A program made the position numbers and the translations under genes. Below are positions 33,601 to 45,338 of a stretch of DNA of 64,000 nt, one piece after another. The stretch is from Miscanthus floridulus (Eukaryota; Streptophyta; Magnoliopsida; Poales; Poaceae): the NCBI RefSeq assembly GCF_019320115.1, contig NC_089585.1:144601769-144665768 (forward strand), written 5' to 3'. The notes under the pieces were generated by a model that was not told where the DNA came from, did not search any database, and was given only the letters and a program-made list of their open reading frames with translations. How positions within the stretch are numbered: the first letter of the stretch is position 1; every line of letters starts with the position of its first letter.

Positions 33601-36600
33601 TTTCCAGACAGAGCTCTTTAGCTGGGAAATTGTCTCAGCTTTCACAACAGACCTTAACCTCTCTTCTATTTCCTCCAAACTCATTTCTGCCGGCTGCAAA
33701 AGATCAAACCAATAAATATCATACATGAGTTGTATGTACTATCAGTACTAATGATTTTTATCTAGTATCCACTACTTGAGAAGAAGAAAAAAAAATCCAA
33801 CACCAATTAGTCCTTTAAACATCTAGATGACGTAAAAGGGGAATAAAAGTTCATCTAAATCCATTGTTTTAGTATCTTTGGGCCAAAATAAACTACTCTA
33901 CTGTCTAAAACATTTGATGTTCTCTACTCTATTACAATATTCAAATACTTGTCCTGCAACTTCTAGACATCTTCAGACAGCAATTTCCAGTCTTGCCCTT
34001 CCGTAATTTGCAAATTTAACTAACTTTTTTCTCATGCACGAACACTTTGAGTGTAAGATGGTCGCTTTATCTAGCTCCTTAGTAGTACCCAACTCTAAAA
34101 CAACAAACATTGTGAATACGAGTATTCATAAGGACTATAAAATTTTCCAGAAAAAGGAAATGATAAAATGGAAGTCCTAAACTAACAAACAATGCTTCTT
34201 TAGTAAAGGCACAGTCACGCACATCACAAAGGCCTTATAAGAACAAGGAAATGGTGTGATTCCAACAAACAAATCACCTCAACGTCTTCAATCTCAGGAG
34301 CAGCTGATGTCTTCTGTGATCCACCATCTGTCTTTTTTGCTGCAGTGGATTTTGATGGTCCAGATTTCTTGGTAGCAGCCTGGAAACAAGGAAAACAATA
34401 CCCACATAAGAACATGGTGCACAAATTCAAATAATAGAAACTTACACATCAAATATGCATCTAAAAAGACTAACCGCTGCCTGGACAGGCTTCTTTCCAC
34501 TAAGCATGCTTGCGGCAGATCTCTTCATTGACATGCTATCTGCAACCTGTAAGATACAGAATAATCTTACTTGGGTTGTCAAACATTTGATCAACAGAAC
34601 TGGTCACAAATAAACACTGTTCTGATAAACAAAGTTGATATAACTAGTAATCGTTAAGCTTTTGAAAGCACTGTCCCATTTTCTAGTTTTTTACTCAGCG
34701 ACAACATGAAAGATTTTTTTTAAGCCATAACTAACAAAACCCAATCACAAATGGTGAATTTTCTAACAAGAATTCCTCAACACAGCACAAGAACTGTAAA
34801 TAGGCACTTGGGAGAGGAAGGCTGACAGGTTGCAAACATCATCATATAAAATTGAAATTAGAAGATCAATGAACATACCCCGCGAGCAGATGTGGCTGCT
34901 CCTGATGTTGTGATTGGAGCTGGAAAAGTGCGGTTTGTACAGAAATTAGTCCAAAACAGAGACATTTGGTCCATTTAAATACAAGTAAAACTACAAAAGC
35001 AAATCTAACCTGTCCCTGAACTCAAAACAGTGTCACTGGAAGAACCTATCATATCTGATAACTTCTTTTTCCTCACATCATCTAATTTCTCCAGGGATCG
35101 TTCCAATGGTTTCATACCAACCATCTATAGAGAGCAAGAGTAACAAAAAAAATCCAGGCTTTAAACCTACATTTTGATACATGTAATGAAATGAAGAGAA
35201 ATGCAAGCTCTCAAGAAGGAAACCTTGGCTATAGCAGTTAAAACAGAAAAAGAAGCATCTCGTACTTCTGGAGTACCATCATTCAAGCACTACATATTGA
35301 AAAACAGATCAGCACAAATACAAAACAGAACTAAAAACAGAGACGTCGCTAGAAGTATCAAGTGGTTAGTCACCTCCATGCAGATAGGAACATATTCCTT
35401 GTGCAACTTCAGTACAGTTGCTTTATTGCTTGTTTCAATGCAAATTGCAACCCAGGTCAGCGTTGAGGAACGAACAAGGGGCACCTTGTTTTTTACAGCC
35501 ACCCGAACATCTGCATTATCAAAAGACAGCATTTTCTTGCTCAGATTTTGATCAAAGCTGAAAGGTTCATGTCTTGAGATTCAACAAGAATTGTAAATAC
35601 TTTTTTTTCTGGCCAACCTTTGGTAGCTTTCCCTTAATTACTTATTAAGTTACAAAAGGTCAGCATCTAAAAGTTATCAGTCATCGAATATTTCAAACTA
35701 ATTCGGATTTAATCTTGCTTTGAAAAGGTTTTGGGAACTTAAATGCGCAATTCTCAGGTTCAGGGAACAAACTGTACAAATTTATTGGGACCTATGGTGC
35801 ATTTTAGTGAAAGGAACGTGGTTACACAATAATATGCTTTAGAGGAAATCAAAATATGTTTCAGACCAAAAAGCAACCACAACAATGAAAATAATGCTAC
35901 AGACAAACATGTGCAATAAAGATTGCTAGAAAATTACAAACCTTCAATCACATCAATAAGTGTAAAGCAGCCAGACTTGTGCATTGCTTGAAGTGTTTGA
36001 TTTAGTGCTTCTGCCATTGTCGGCTTTTTTTCTTTCAATTTTTCCTGTTGAATAGAATCAAGACAAACAGAAATATGCAAGTTTCAATGGGCATCAAAGT
36101 CCACACAGTAAAGCAACAAAAGGATTTAATAGCAAGTTTCAGTTATTCAGGAAAAAGGATCGTTGTTCTTACAAGTAAAACCGGAAGGAGCATCCGTGCA
36201 TTTCCAGAAAAATGGGCTCTTAAACCTCTAGCTAAATTCCCTATTGCCTGAGTAGCTTCCACCGCAACAGCCAAATTAACATCTGTGATGAGCTGCAGTA
36301 CCAAAAACTACCATAAGAATCCAAAAAAGCAAATATTGAATACCTCAACACATAACACTCAAGATTAGATAAAAGTGCTAATTTCCAAGCCAAATGATCC
36401 CACAACTAATTATAAGACTTCAAAAAAGAAAATAATACAAACACCCAAAGGGTGGTAGCTGAATATTTGAACAACTAACATATCACAAGGATCTAGAAGA
36501 TCATGCAATACAGGCGAAAAACAATCTCAGAGACTTGACCTTCTTTAGTGTCCGGCAAATTTCATGAAAATCACCATGAGCAATTTTTTTTGCCGAAGCA

Positions 36601-39600
36601 AGCTTGGTTAACTCTGCCACAGCATCCCTTCTCTCCGACCATTTAGTTGCTTTCTGGCATCAGACATCAAAAACCAATATAATAACAACTTTTCATATGA
36701 TAGTGTGACCAATAGAGTGTGCATTCAACACAGATCACATACCACACCGTCCCAGAATCCAGACTTTTCTAGTGGGGTTAAAATGTCTACAGGATCAACA
36801 AGGTCATATTCATCGATCTCCACAGGGGCTGCAAAGTAGAATTGTGCAAGTATTCCCATCATTAGTTTGAACAAACTATCAACAGCAATATCCATATAAA
36901 TAATCCACAGAAGAACGCACCATCTGCCGCTGCCTCTTCAGAAGTGTTAGCCCCACTTGTCTCTGGCACAGCCTCCTCCTCAAGTTCCTTTTCTTGTTCG
37001 GATCTGGAACACAGTGCCAAATCACCACTTTCAATGCATCATGAAACAAGTCAAAGAAAGATCATATTCATAGCAAGCTGTATGCTTCGTTAACATTATG
37101 TACATTGTACAGGTGATTTCAAACAGATCTATAGCAGTTCAACAGTACAATCTACACATTCCTTATGACCCACAAATTGCATAAATACATAGCAGTTCAA
37201 CAGTACAATCTACATTGACCCACAAATTGCATAAATACAAAAGAAGCTAATGCAGCATTAACACATTTGTTAGGGCCCAAAAACTAACACAGTTTGTTCA
37301 GTCCAAAAATAATATCAGGAACAAGTTTAAACAAGTTGTGTGTGTTCCACAAAATCTGCCCACTACATCCTATAAGACACAAATTCAATGGCTAAATCAA
37401 TGAACTGAAAATTCCTCATAGAGGTCTAAGTAATCCAAGCCTATGTACTCCCTTAAGGTTGTTTATTAGTATTTTGGTTAAAATACACAGATGGCAGTGA
37501 AACAATGTGATATATCATAAATGAGATGCAAAAATTACATAAATTACCATCACGTAACAAAATGGAGTATCAACACATAATCCACAGGCTATCTACCGAC
37601 TCTCAAGGCAAGCAAATAATTATTCAAATATAAATATAAATAGTACTACAGTTAAACTTCAGCTGGCGTTTCAAATGGTTGTGTAGAATCACAGTCCTAC
37701 AATCTGAACCATGAATAGGCCATAAGTGTTTTCATCTAATTGATTAATTACAACAAAAGGAAGAATTGTTTTTAAAAGGTGAAAATAGAAACACCTTATT
37801 TTTCGAGTTGGCTTAGCAAGTCCGGACACGTTTGCCAATTCTGCTTCCAACTCCTTTTTCTGTAAACACGACGAATATTGGTTATATTATTGAGTGATAG
37901 AACACGATTACACATGTTAAACTTTTAAGAATAACGCACCATGGTATCTCTCATCTTCTCGAATAAAATAGACTTTACAGGGTCTTTGCCAATCCACCGA
38001 CAAAGCTCTAGTGTCAAACCCTTAGAAGAAGCCCGGACATTCTGGTCTGGATGGTCAAACAGCTCAGGAAGCATCTTCAGAATCTTTTTGGGTGGCACTA
38101 CCTTAGTTCCAAATTCGCTAGCAGAGGAAAGATGTTGGTAAGAGTTGACAAGAACTTGCCAAATCAGGGAGCAAAGAACCAGCTAGGAACATACCTGAGT
38201 GCTTGAAACATCACATCAATAGCAGGTACAACTGCTTTAGCCACTTTGTTCTTCACGGCCTTCTCCATAGATTCCTGACAGCACAACAATATGTAGTTTC
38301 TTGAGCAAGTTACCATGCTATACATAGTTATAAGAAGGAACATGGAATTAAACAGACGTGCAATTATGCGTTTTTGGTTAGCAAACAAAACAAAACATGA
38401 ACAGTGGCTGTTTCATAAGACTTGTGGGGGAAGAGGTTGCTTACAGATGATGTAACACAGATACTCAAAATGGTAACAAACTGGGAATTAAAGAAAATGT
38501 TTATCGTCACCATAAATCAAATGCACAAATGTTTTTAACGAGAGCAATTAGTTGTCTCGCTCAGAAAGACCACCAGGTAGTAGCTAAACCCTTTTTAATG
38601 GTAGCAATCAATATGTTGCATGCTTTTACTGTTACATGATACCCATGAGCACAGTGAATCCTGAATGGCAAACAAGAGAAATGACTTTCATGCTTGTCAC
38701 ATTTATTCATAAGGAGTGCCTAGAAATTGATAATGTGAACAACTATTTGCTAATTGAAAATGTAAATCATCTGGCGGGAGGAATGCAGCACATAATCCTA
38801 TGTCATGGGCTTAGCATTTGTAACAGTATTGATAGTTGGTGTATTAGACAATGCCAAACTGTCAATAATACCTGCAACTACATGGAACATTTCACCACAT
38901 GTTGCGAAAACCAAGTGAACAAAAAAGAACTAGTATTATGTATGCACATGCATTTCACCAACAGCTCACAGCCATAACAGTTAGGGGATTGATGATCAAC
39001 TTACAAGGAAGACCTCTGCTGCCTCCAGTTCCACCCATAGGAGGAATGCAGCCTGAGCTTTCTCGACAGTCTTTGGTCGACCAGTGAGGCACTTGGCCAC
39101 GATTGCATCACAAACCTCCTTTGCGTATCTGAGAGAAGCCAACTCCATAAATCGTTGAAGATGATAAATAATCAGAAGCATAAAGGGGAATGACCTGGCA
39201 GCTGAAGGCACACACCTTGATGCATCGGCGTCAGCAGCTCGCTGGAACGCGAGAAGGGCGTCGAGCGCCTTCTCCTGTACCGGCGCATTGGAATCTGCAA
39301 CCGTCTTCTTAAACAACGGCCCTAACCACCGGAGTAGAACAGAAAACGCTGGACTTCAGATCTTGCACCCAAAAAGTGATTTAAAATCCGCAAACGGAAC
39401 CGCACTAATCGAGCTTAGCGCAGATCCGAGGGCGAAATGGGGCGGATCGGGAGGCGTAGGGGAGGGTATCTCACCGAACTCGCGGAGGCGGGCGTCCTTA
39501 GGGTCGGTGATGGAGTCGCATAGGGCGGCGAGGTCGATGTTTGCGTCATTCCTCACCTTCCAGTTCTTATGCTGCAGCCGCTCGTCCCACGGCAATTTCT

Positions 39601-39637
39601 TCGCCTCCTTGAGGAGCTTCTCGTCCTCCGTCGACAT
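22983..39637 (-). CDS. MOR1: MOR1/GEM1, XMAP215-family microtubule-associated protein
   Basis: By my reading about 53 exons give roughly 2,000 residues with no stop or frameshift in the exons I followed. The protein starts MSTEDEKLLKEAKKLPWDER and ends in LKSGSMESL with TAG/TGA-type stop at 22983. The family binds tubulin dimers through repeated TOG (HEAT-like) arrays, promotes microtubule growth, and is needed for cortical arrays, spindle and phragmoplast. Five TOG-like arrays are seen, with Trp/Arg-containing helices such as WDERLQHKNWKVRNDA, WSERRDAVAEL, WKERLE, SPDWKVRLESM and LWNSDFKRQIDGIE, followed by a conserved plant C-terminal domain. Length and exon number fit plant MOR1. Introns hold a Stowaway MITE, a SINE and duplications. 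Exon spans are in the next three entries, read by eye to within a few bases. Confidence 0.96.
27634..27873. repeat. Duplication carrying the MOR1 exon 34 splice acceptor
   Basis: A unit of about 105-111 bp occurs at 27634-27744 and 27769-27871. It includes the first 18 bases of exon 34, the acceptor AG and the adjoining intron. The intron-side copy reads TTTTATGTGCAG then ATTGATTTGCTTAAGCAT and runs into TGA two codons later. The true acceptor is the one at 27653. Confidence 0.85.
28302..28953. repeat. Tandem duplication of about 234 bp in a MOR1 intron
   Basis: Copy 1 (28302-28716) and copy 2 (28717-about 28950) both begin GCAACACCATCGTTTAATAC and share TTTTGATCGAGTTGTG and GGATTTTGCATGCAAGCAC, with few differences. 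Copy 1 is longer only because a SINE and its target duplication sit in it. Confidence 0.9.
28368..28535 (-). mobile_element. tRNA-derived SINE (Au-like) in a MOR1 intron
   Basis: On the minus strand it starts near GGGCGGGCCTGGTGCAAGCG. It carries an A box-like TGGTGCAAGCGGTAGAG (28504-28520) and a B box-like GGTTCGAGTC (28466-28475), the internal RNA polymerase III promoter of tRNA-derived SINEs, and ends in CTGGGTATGCCC. A perfect 14-bp target duplication, TTAATGTAAATGTA, flanks it (28354-28367, 28536-28549). About 168 bp. It shares MOR1's orientation and lies well inside the intron. Confidence 0.9.
29107..34919 (-). other. MOR1: MOR1 exons 15-33 (linker, TOG3 and TOG4)
   Basis: Approximate exons: 34919-34880, 34549-34475, 34380-34278, 33694-33588, 33298-33184, 33102-33014, 31860-31757, 31536-31428, 31352-31245, 31160-31081, 30996-30843, 30753-30676, 30594-30465, 30384-30121, 30036-29959, 29873-29788, 29545-29423, 29352-29257 and 29187-29107. 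The first three encode a basic Ser/Lys/Ala-rich linker (KKSGPSKSTAAKKTDGGSQK), typical of microtubule-lattice contacts. TOG3 covers the next seven or so and TOG4 starts at SPDWKVRLESM. The roughly 1.15-kb intron at 31861-33013 shows nothing I recognise as a transposon. Confidence 0.8.
29610..29756. mobile_element. Stowaway-type MITE in a MOR1 intron
   Basis: It is flanked by TA (29608-29609, 29757-29758). The arms CTCCCTCCATTCCAAATTAT and, reverse complemented from the right, CTCCATTCATTCTAAATTAT are almost complementary, forming a hairpin of 147 bp. It belongs with the element at 15998. It lies about 65 bp from exon 31. Confidence 0.88.
35012..39637 (-). other. MOR1: MOR1 exons 1-14 (TOG1 and TOG2 region)
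   Basis: Exons read as 39637-39475, 39321-39216, 39128-39005, 38274-38195, 38117-37940, 37859-37795, 37003-36921, about 36830-36744, 36654-36540, 36294-36170, 36046-35942, 35513-35377, 35290-35222 and 35124-35012. Phases agree across the first seven junctions that I computed. TOG1 is exons 1-5. A charged linker (EQEKELEEEAVPETSG) is exon 7, and TOG2 begins at about exon 8 (SGFWDGVKATKWSERRDAV). The intron between exons 6 and 7 (about 790 bp) contains a short duplication at about 37130-37240 (AGCAGTTCAACAGTACAATC twice). Confidence 0.85.
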
Positions 39638-39860
39638 GGCCGGCTCCTGCCGCCGCCGCGGGGCCGGCTCCGCCGAACGAACGGCACTATAGCCTCACGT
39701 GTTCTACAGCGGCCGCCTAGGGTTTCGAATTCGGGTGGCGGCGTTCGTCGGTCGTTTGGATCGGAGGGAGTGGAGAGAGAGAGCGCGCGGGGGGAGGGAG
39801 AACGAGGGGAGATAAAAAGGCAAAAATATATTTCCGGAGGTGAGAAATGGTAACGAAATA
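39638..39860 (-). promoter_or_regulatory. MOR1 5' UTR and core promoter region
   Basis: Immediately upstream of the MOR1 ATG the minus strand is GC-rich and then pyrimidine-rich (CTCTCTCTCTCCACTCCCTC at about 39760-39785), a common plant core-promoter feature. A weak TATA-like TTTTTATC lies near 39812. The start of transcription cannot be fixed from sequence alone. Confidence 0.45.
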
Positions 39861-40198
39861 TGGAGTGAGTTTGGAGTCGCGTCGGGAGCGGAGCGGGACC
39901 GGACCGGCTCCGGCGGTAGGTTCCCCGTCGGGGTCGGGGACTACGCGTTACCCAATACCCATACAGTCAATTTCTGGTAGGCCATTCTATGGGGTCCACG
40001 CGCCCCTGCGCGGGCTATTGGATAGTTTGGTGGTAAGCACCCGTTCGCAACGGAGGGAATGGGACGGCAACTGTATCGTTGCCTGGTTCATTTACGTGAA
40101 AGAAAAGTACTCGCTGATTCGTGTGAATAATATTTATGTGAGGGGGCTGATTAGCCCGCTCAGCCAACCGGCCCCAGCCGATCACGCTGGGTGTTTAA

Positions 40199-40517
40199 GG
40201 TCCTGTTTGACCAGGCTTTTTCATCGGTTTTAGGAGCCGTTTGAAACTATTTTCTACCAAACGGGGTAAAGTAAAATAGCTTTACTTGTGAAGCCTCTAC
40301 AAACATTCTCTCACGGTGATTTGGGATGGGATGAAGCCAAAAAAAAGTGGTTTCTCCCGGCTCCTCCTCCAGGCCCCTAAAAACATGCTCTCACATGAAA
40401 ACCATTTTGCCAAACGGTTTACCAAAACCGCTTCAGCTCCACCGGTGAAACTGTTCGTGAAGCTGAAGTAAAAAAAAATGGCTTCGCTAGTGAAGTGAAG
40501 CTCTGCCAAACGGGGCC
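40199..40517. mobile_element. PIF/Harbinger-type MITE, 319 bp, TAA duplication
   Basis: Ends GGTCCTGTTTGACCAG and, reverse complemented, GGCCCCGTTTGGCAGA, flanked by TAA on both sides (40196-40198, 40518-40520). There is no coding capacity. The right end matches the Harbinger at 733-4531 for GGCCCCGTTTGG and the target duplication is the same, so that element's transposase is a plausible mobiliser. The interior holds self-complementary AAACGG/CCGTTT and AAGCTGAAG-type stretches. Confidence 0.85.
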
Positions 40518-40529
40518 TAAACCAGTCAC

Positions 40530-40732
40530 TCGCGACACTAATTTATTAAGTCTAATTAATCTATTATTATATTATTAAATTATGGGTTAATTAGGCTTAA
40601 AAGATTCGTCTCGCAGAGTAGTCGCAGTCTGTGTAATTAGTTATTTTTTAGTATATATTTAATACTCTATGCATGTACCTAAATATTCGATGTGACAAGG
40701 TGTAAAGTTTTGGTAGAGGAACTAACAGTCTG
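40530..40732. mobile_element. MITE fragment of the GTTTAGTT family
   Basis: It contains GGGTTAATTAGGCTTAAAAG, ATTCGTCTCGCAGAGTAG and CTGTGTAATTAGTTATT, the interior motifs of the copies at 12030 and 12349, and ends with GGTAGAGGAACTAACAG. The left end is not clear. Confidence 0.55.
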
Positions 40733-40862
40733 TTCGGTTGGCTGGTTCGTATAGTTGCTGATTCGTGAAGAAATACTGCTTGCTGATTTATGTGAGAAAA
40801 AAATATTATTTCGGCTAGAAATTTACGACAGTTAACGACAAGCCACGACCAAACGAATAGAC
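40733..40862. mobile_element. Miniature hAT-like element (GTTCGG family)
   Basis: Starts CTGTTCGGTTGGCTGGTTCG and ends ACCAAACGAATAGACCG, with the shared GTGAGAAAAAAATATTATTT core in the middle. The ends are diverged. The same family as 12754, 41511 and 43647. Confidence 0.5.
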
Positions 40863-41510
40863 CGTAAAGAAGTACGGAATTCCAAGGAACACGGGATGGA
40901 CTTTGAGGCCACGTGTACGTATGATATTAGTTGTGTACTTTGAAGGATGACTTGTGTTAGACTAGGCACAGCGTGTGAATTCGGCGATGCTTGAAAAAAG
41001 AGAGAGTGTGTGAGCATCGGATTGCACATTGCAGCTGTCGATGCTTGGAGAAAAAATGCTAGCATCGAGGAATGTTGGTGACTCGAAGCTGAAAGAATAA
41101 AAAATTATCTTTTTAGCCAGCCGTTGGTCGTGGTCCTGCTCTTCGGCATGCTGAGCAGTGAGGCAGTGAGCACGCACCTTCTGAAGCACCGAGGTTGACA
41201 CTGTGTCCATGTATGGTTTCCGGCATCGATATGAGGTGGCAAGTAGAGATGTTTTTTTAGCACCGAAAACGTCGTGGCTAGTCTTAGGATTCGCTCAAGT
41301 TTAGGCCTTCTTCACGTTGGATGTTCGGATTTTAATTGGAGGACTAAATTATGAATTAATTATAAAACTAATTTTAGAAGCGTGGCTATTTTACGATACG
41401 AATCTATTAAACATAACTAATTTATCATTAGCAATTGTTTAATGTGGCACTACATTGTCAACGGATAGTAGAGATAATCGTTGGCACGGCCCAATCTAAA
41501 CAAACAGCAT

Positions 41511-41622
41511 GTTCGCTGATTGGTTTCTGGACTAGTTTGAGCTGGCTGGTGTTGGTTTGTTGTAAGAGAAAAATAATATTGAACTAACTAATTTAAGCTA
41601 GCTGAAACCAACGAGCCAGCAA
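41511..41622. mobile_element. Miniature hAT-like element (GTTCGC family)
   Basis: ATGTTCGCTGATTGGTTTCT on the left and GAAACCAACGAGCCAGC on the right, with a core of GTTGTAAGAGAAAAATAATA. About 110 bp. Confidence 0.55.
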
Positions 41623-42096
41623 AAAGAAAGACTTCTAAGGTTGCGAGAGAGGACCCTAACTTCCGGTAAGAAAAGATAGTCATACCGGAAGGTCGCTTGG
41701 CCGCCCACACGACTCACAGTCAAACCGGACAAGCCACCGGTCAGAATGCCTCCCCCAGTCAGCATGGGTCAACACAGAACAATCGGAACAAGGGAAGGAG
41801 CACGTGCGTGACGTTCGAAGTTCAGACCCATCTGCTCGGGAGGGTCACGGTCAGACTAGACCCAGGGCTAATTAGACTGGTGATAGAATTTAGATGATAA
41901 GATGGGATGAATAACGTATAAAAATATCCTACAAATTAACAATAACTAGAGCAAAACGGTTAGTACAACAAATGATCTTCTACTTTGCATTAGCTCTATC
42001 TCACTCAAAGCAAGCCCCTAAACAATGCTAGTAGCTGGGTCTCTAGATTATGTCACATAATCACATCTATTATACATACAACTAAAAAAACAAAGT

Positions 42097-43140
42097 GTGA
42101 ACACTTTTTATATGGCATTCGGTCCATCTTTTTGTCTGTTGCGTTCCCACATCCTCGCTCCCCTCGCAACCCCATCACGATTCACGAGCAACCCTCTCGC
42201 TCCACCCTCGCGCGCCGCCCGTGCCATTGCAGGCCGACCCACGTCGTCGGCCATCTCCCTCACACGGAACTCAGGAGCCGCCGCCGTTGCTGAGGGTGTC
42301 GCCGTGCCTAGCGAGGAGAATGGGGCGGACCCGCCGTCGATCCACGAGGCCTTCGTCCTCGCGGACTTGCGATATGTCGATCCGTGAGCGTTTCGTCAGA
42401 TCTGCGACAACGACAGTTCGCTGCTTCCCGCCTCCAATCACGCTCTTCCCATCGCGCAGCCGCGCTCGGCCACGTCGCCGCCACGCCCTCGCCCTCGCCC
42501 TCGCACCGCCGCCGCCGCGTCCTCACCCTCGCGCCGCGCTCCCTCCCTTGGCTAGCTACGGGGCAGGAGGTGGACCAAGCTCAAGCATGGGTTCAGGAGA
42601 CCCCGGTCAAGAAGGCGGCCTCGGAAGGGGAGCAGTCGTGCCGGAGTGCGGCGGGGTGGGCAAGTGGCCCGACTACCAGGCCGGACACACTGAGTCGTAG
42701 GCTGCCGCCGTTGCTGACCGGTCACGGAGGAGCCACAACATTCGTGATGGACGCGAGGCGGAACGTCACTGTTGTTGGCCAGTCGTGGAGGAATCGCAGC
42801 GTTCGTGCTAGCCACGAGGGAGGACGTGACCAGTACTACCGACGCTGTGCAGCTCCCTCACAACCCGGTTGATGCTCGTCGGCCGCTCGTAGAATTACCT
42901 GCAAGGTTTGTGCTCAGATTTGGAGAAGTGGCCTAGGTGGTGAGTAGGAGATGAGGTGGGCGTTGCTACCCTGCCTGTCTTCTGTGTTGGTTGTGTCGGC
43001 TCTGAGCGGAGTATTTTTGGAGGAAAAAGAGATGGCGTACGACATGATACAATCTCTAATCTTCGTGCCCTATCCAAAAAAGAATGTTTGTGAGCAGGTG
43101 AGTCACTGCTCACTAGCACGGGTGTGCTATCTTTGATTCT
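42097..43140 (+). other. GC-rich stretch with unrecognised open frames
   Basis: A plus-strand frame from the ATG at 42097 runs to 42387 (96 residues, Ala/Pro/Ser-rich, ending AFVLADLRYVDP), and a second overlaps at 42221-42700. Composition is gene-like (GC-rich, few stops) against AT-rich surroundings. It could be a captured or decayed 5' exon. I recognise no domain and give it no function. It precedes the receptor-kinase fragment at 44991 by 2.6 kb and could belong to the same gene remnant or mobile element. Confidence 0.3.
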
Positions 43141-43646
43141 TCACTACGTTAGTATATCGTCTGATCGACTTGGCATGAGGAGCTGGTTGATTTACTTGAA
43201 ATAAAAATATACTAATAGATTTATTTCAGTTCTTTTATTAGTTCTGCACTTGACTATTCACCATATGATAGAAGATGCTAGCAGGTACTACATTGATAGG
43301 GCAAAACTAAACATTCACCTAATATTAATATTAAATGTAGTTATCTGATTTCATCCCTGTACTAATGGATCTTGACATATGTTGCTATCTGTTTTTTTAA
43401 GTTAAATAGAAATGTTTGGTTTCAATTGGCAGGAGTCCAACATGCCGAGAAACCTCACTTTTGGGTGAACGCTGATGGGACTTACCAGCCAAGAGGAAGG
43501 CCAAAAACCTGTTAAAGGAAATATTTGGGATAAGATAACCCTGGGTTCTTTTTGTGTAGATGGTGTTGTAATTTTTAGGATGGTAACTAACCAGCTTTGA
43601 ATTTGTCTACATGTCTCACCGCCCTATAGTGAATGGCATGTTCGGC

Positions 43647-43757
43647 TGGTATTAAAGCCGGCTGATAAGCCGACTGAAGCTATTTTGTTGCGAGAGAAAA
43701 ATATTGTAGATTCTAGCTGATAAGCCGGCTGATAAGTTAAAGCGAACAAGCCCGAAG
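43647..43757. mobile_element. Miniature hAT-like element (GTTCGGCTGG family)
   Basis: Left arm ATGTTCGGCTGGTATTAAAG with GCCGGCTGATAAGCC; right arm, reverse complemented, CTTGTTCGCTTTAACTTATC with AGCCGGC. Core GTTGCGAGAGAAAAATATTG. No coding sequence. Confidence 0.6.
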
Positions 43758-44990
43758 CTGCTTAGTCCTATTCTGACATTGTTAACACCCAACCAAAACA
43801 ACTCATCAATCTGACGGTGATGCTGTTAACATGGTAAATCAAGCCATCCCTGACTACCTGGAACAATGAACAACCCAGAACCTTTTTTGTTGCGTCAGGG
43901 GCAAGCACCATACTCAAGTAGGCACGTATGCTCATGGACATCTAGCATATTCACAGATAAATAAAATCGATCAGCTGTAGTAAGATGATGTGTTATGTCT
44001 TACTACATATTACTTTATCTATTGTTATTATTTTTTTATTAAATGGAAGCTCAAGATCTTTTGGTACATATTGTCTGTTAAATTTGAGTTTGGCATTTTC
44101 AGAACTACAAGGGGAGCTAGAGGATATCCAAAGAGAAAGCATGAATGGTTGCATCTCAGGTACTTCCTTGTTTCTAAATTTTAATTGCTAACATATCGAG
44201 ATATACATCCAATGAGTTTTCTGGTCTGGTTAAAATTCTTATCGTGTTCCTCATATAGGTGAATGGGCCTATACTGGAGTATACTTGCCTATGTTTTAAT
44301 GCACTCAAAGGCCTACTAGGTGATTTTATTTCTGTTGTTCTTCAAAGTCTTCTCATCTGCTATGTTCTACAAATACTCACAACATTTAAGCTTTTTAGGC
44401 GCTCCATATCATATTATTGTTAGAGAGATTTAAACTTTTCTGTTTGGAGCTCCCTTACAGATTAGAGAAATTTGCCTTGAAGGGGATCGTGTTCATCCCA
44501 GTGAAAGGTGAGGGTACGATTCTCAATTTGGTTCCATCGTATGAAATTATGAATTACGAAAGGGTTTGTACAATCGATTCCTTTGCAGTATCTGCAATTG
44601 GATTCCCGCTTAAATTTCAATTTGGTAGTGTAGCTAGGTAATTTGCGAACAACTCAGAGTAGCATAATCATGTCACTGTGTTCTCGGTAGTCCAGTTTAG
44701 TTTGATCGCAATTGTAACTTTACAATGAAACGGCTAATCTTAGGTTACGCAAAAATTGTAGTCCTTAAATATACCATTTCGTTGGTATTATAGGTTTACT
44801 GTGTGGCTTTTATGGTTTTTTCACTTAACTGACGGCTGAAGACCAACTCAACATTCAGTTGTGGCTTTTATGGTTCTTTTCATTTAATTGACTGGTCTCT
44901 TTTTGCAAGGAATTATACAATTTTTTGTTTAATAATTTTATCATATAGTATCAATTTAATTGTGTTGGAATGCTTTACTATTTTTTTCAG

Positions 44991-45338
44991 TTGCACAAGG
45001 TTGACAGATCCATAGAGTTCTCATATGAAGAACTTCCTGATGTTACATACAACTTTAGTATGGAGCATAAAATTGAGCAATGGGGTTTTGGCTCAGTTTA
45101 TGTTGAGCTCATAGGCGAGGTGAGCTCAGCCTTTTCTTGGTGTGTAACATGGATAGGCAATGTAGTTGGTGCACATGCACTTCACAGTTCAATAGACAAG
45201 GGGTATGCTTTGTGATGTGAAATAATTTTCCTTCTCTTTCGTGTGTCTAGAAAGCACATAAAGAAAATGGATACAAAGGCATCTCAAGAATTCCTCGCTG
45301 AACTGAAGGTTTTGACACGCGTTTATCACTTGAATCTG
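44991..45338 (+). pseudogene. LysM receptor-like kinase (CERK1-type) fragment, two exons
   Basis: Exons 44991-45119 and 45251-45338 are joined by a GT-AG intron. They encode the start of a receptor-like kinase domain: [20 protein letters not shown], then [15 protein letters not shown], then KHIKKMDTKASQEFLAELKV and LTRVYHLNL. Wording and exon breaks resemble the LysM kinases CERK1/LYK that sense chitin at the plasma membrane. The glycine-rich loop is damaged (IEQWGFG where GQGGFG is usual). The ATP lysine region is kept as HIKK. No LysM domains precede it, and no catalytic loop follows. It is a fragment, perhaps captured by a mobile element. Confidence 0.75.
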
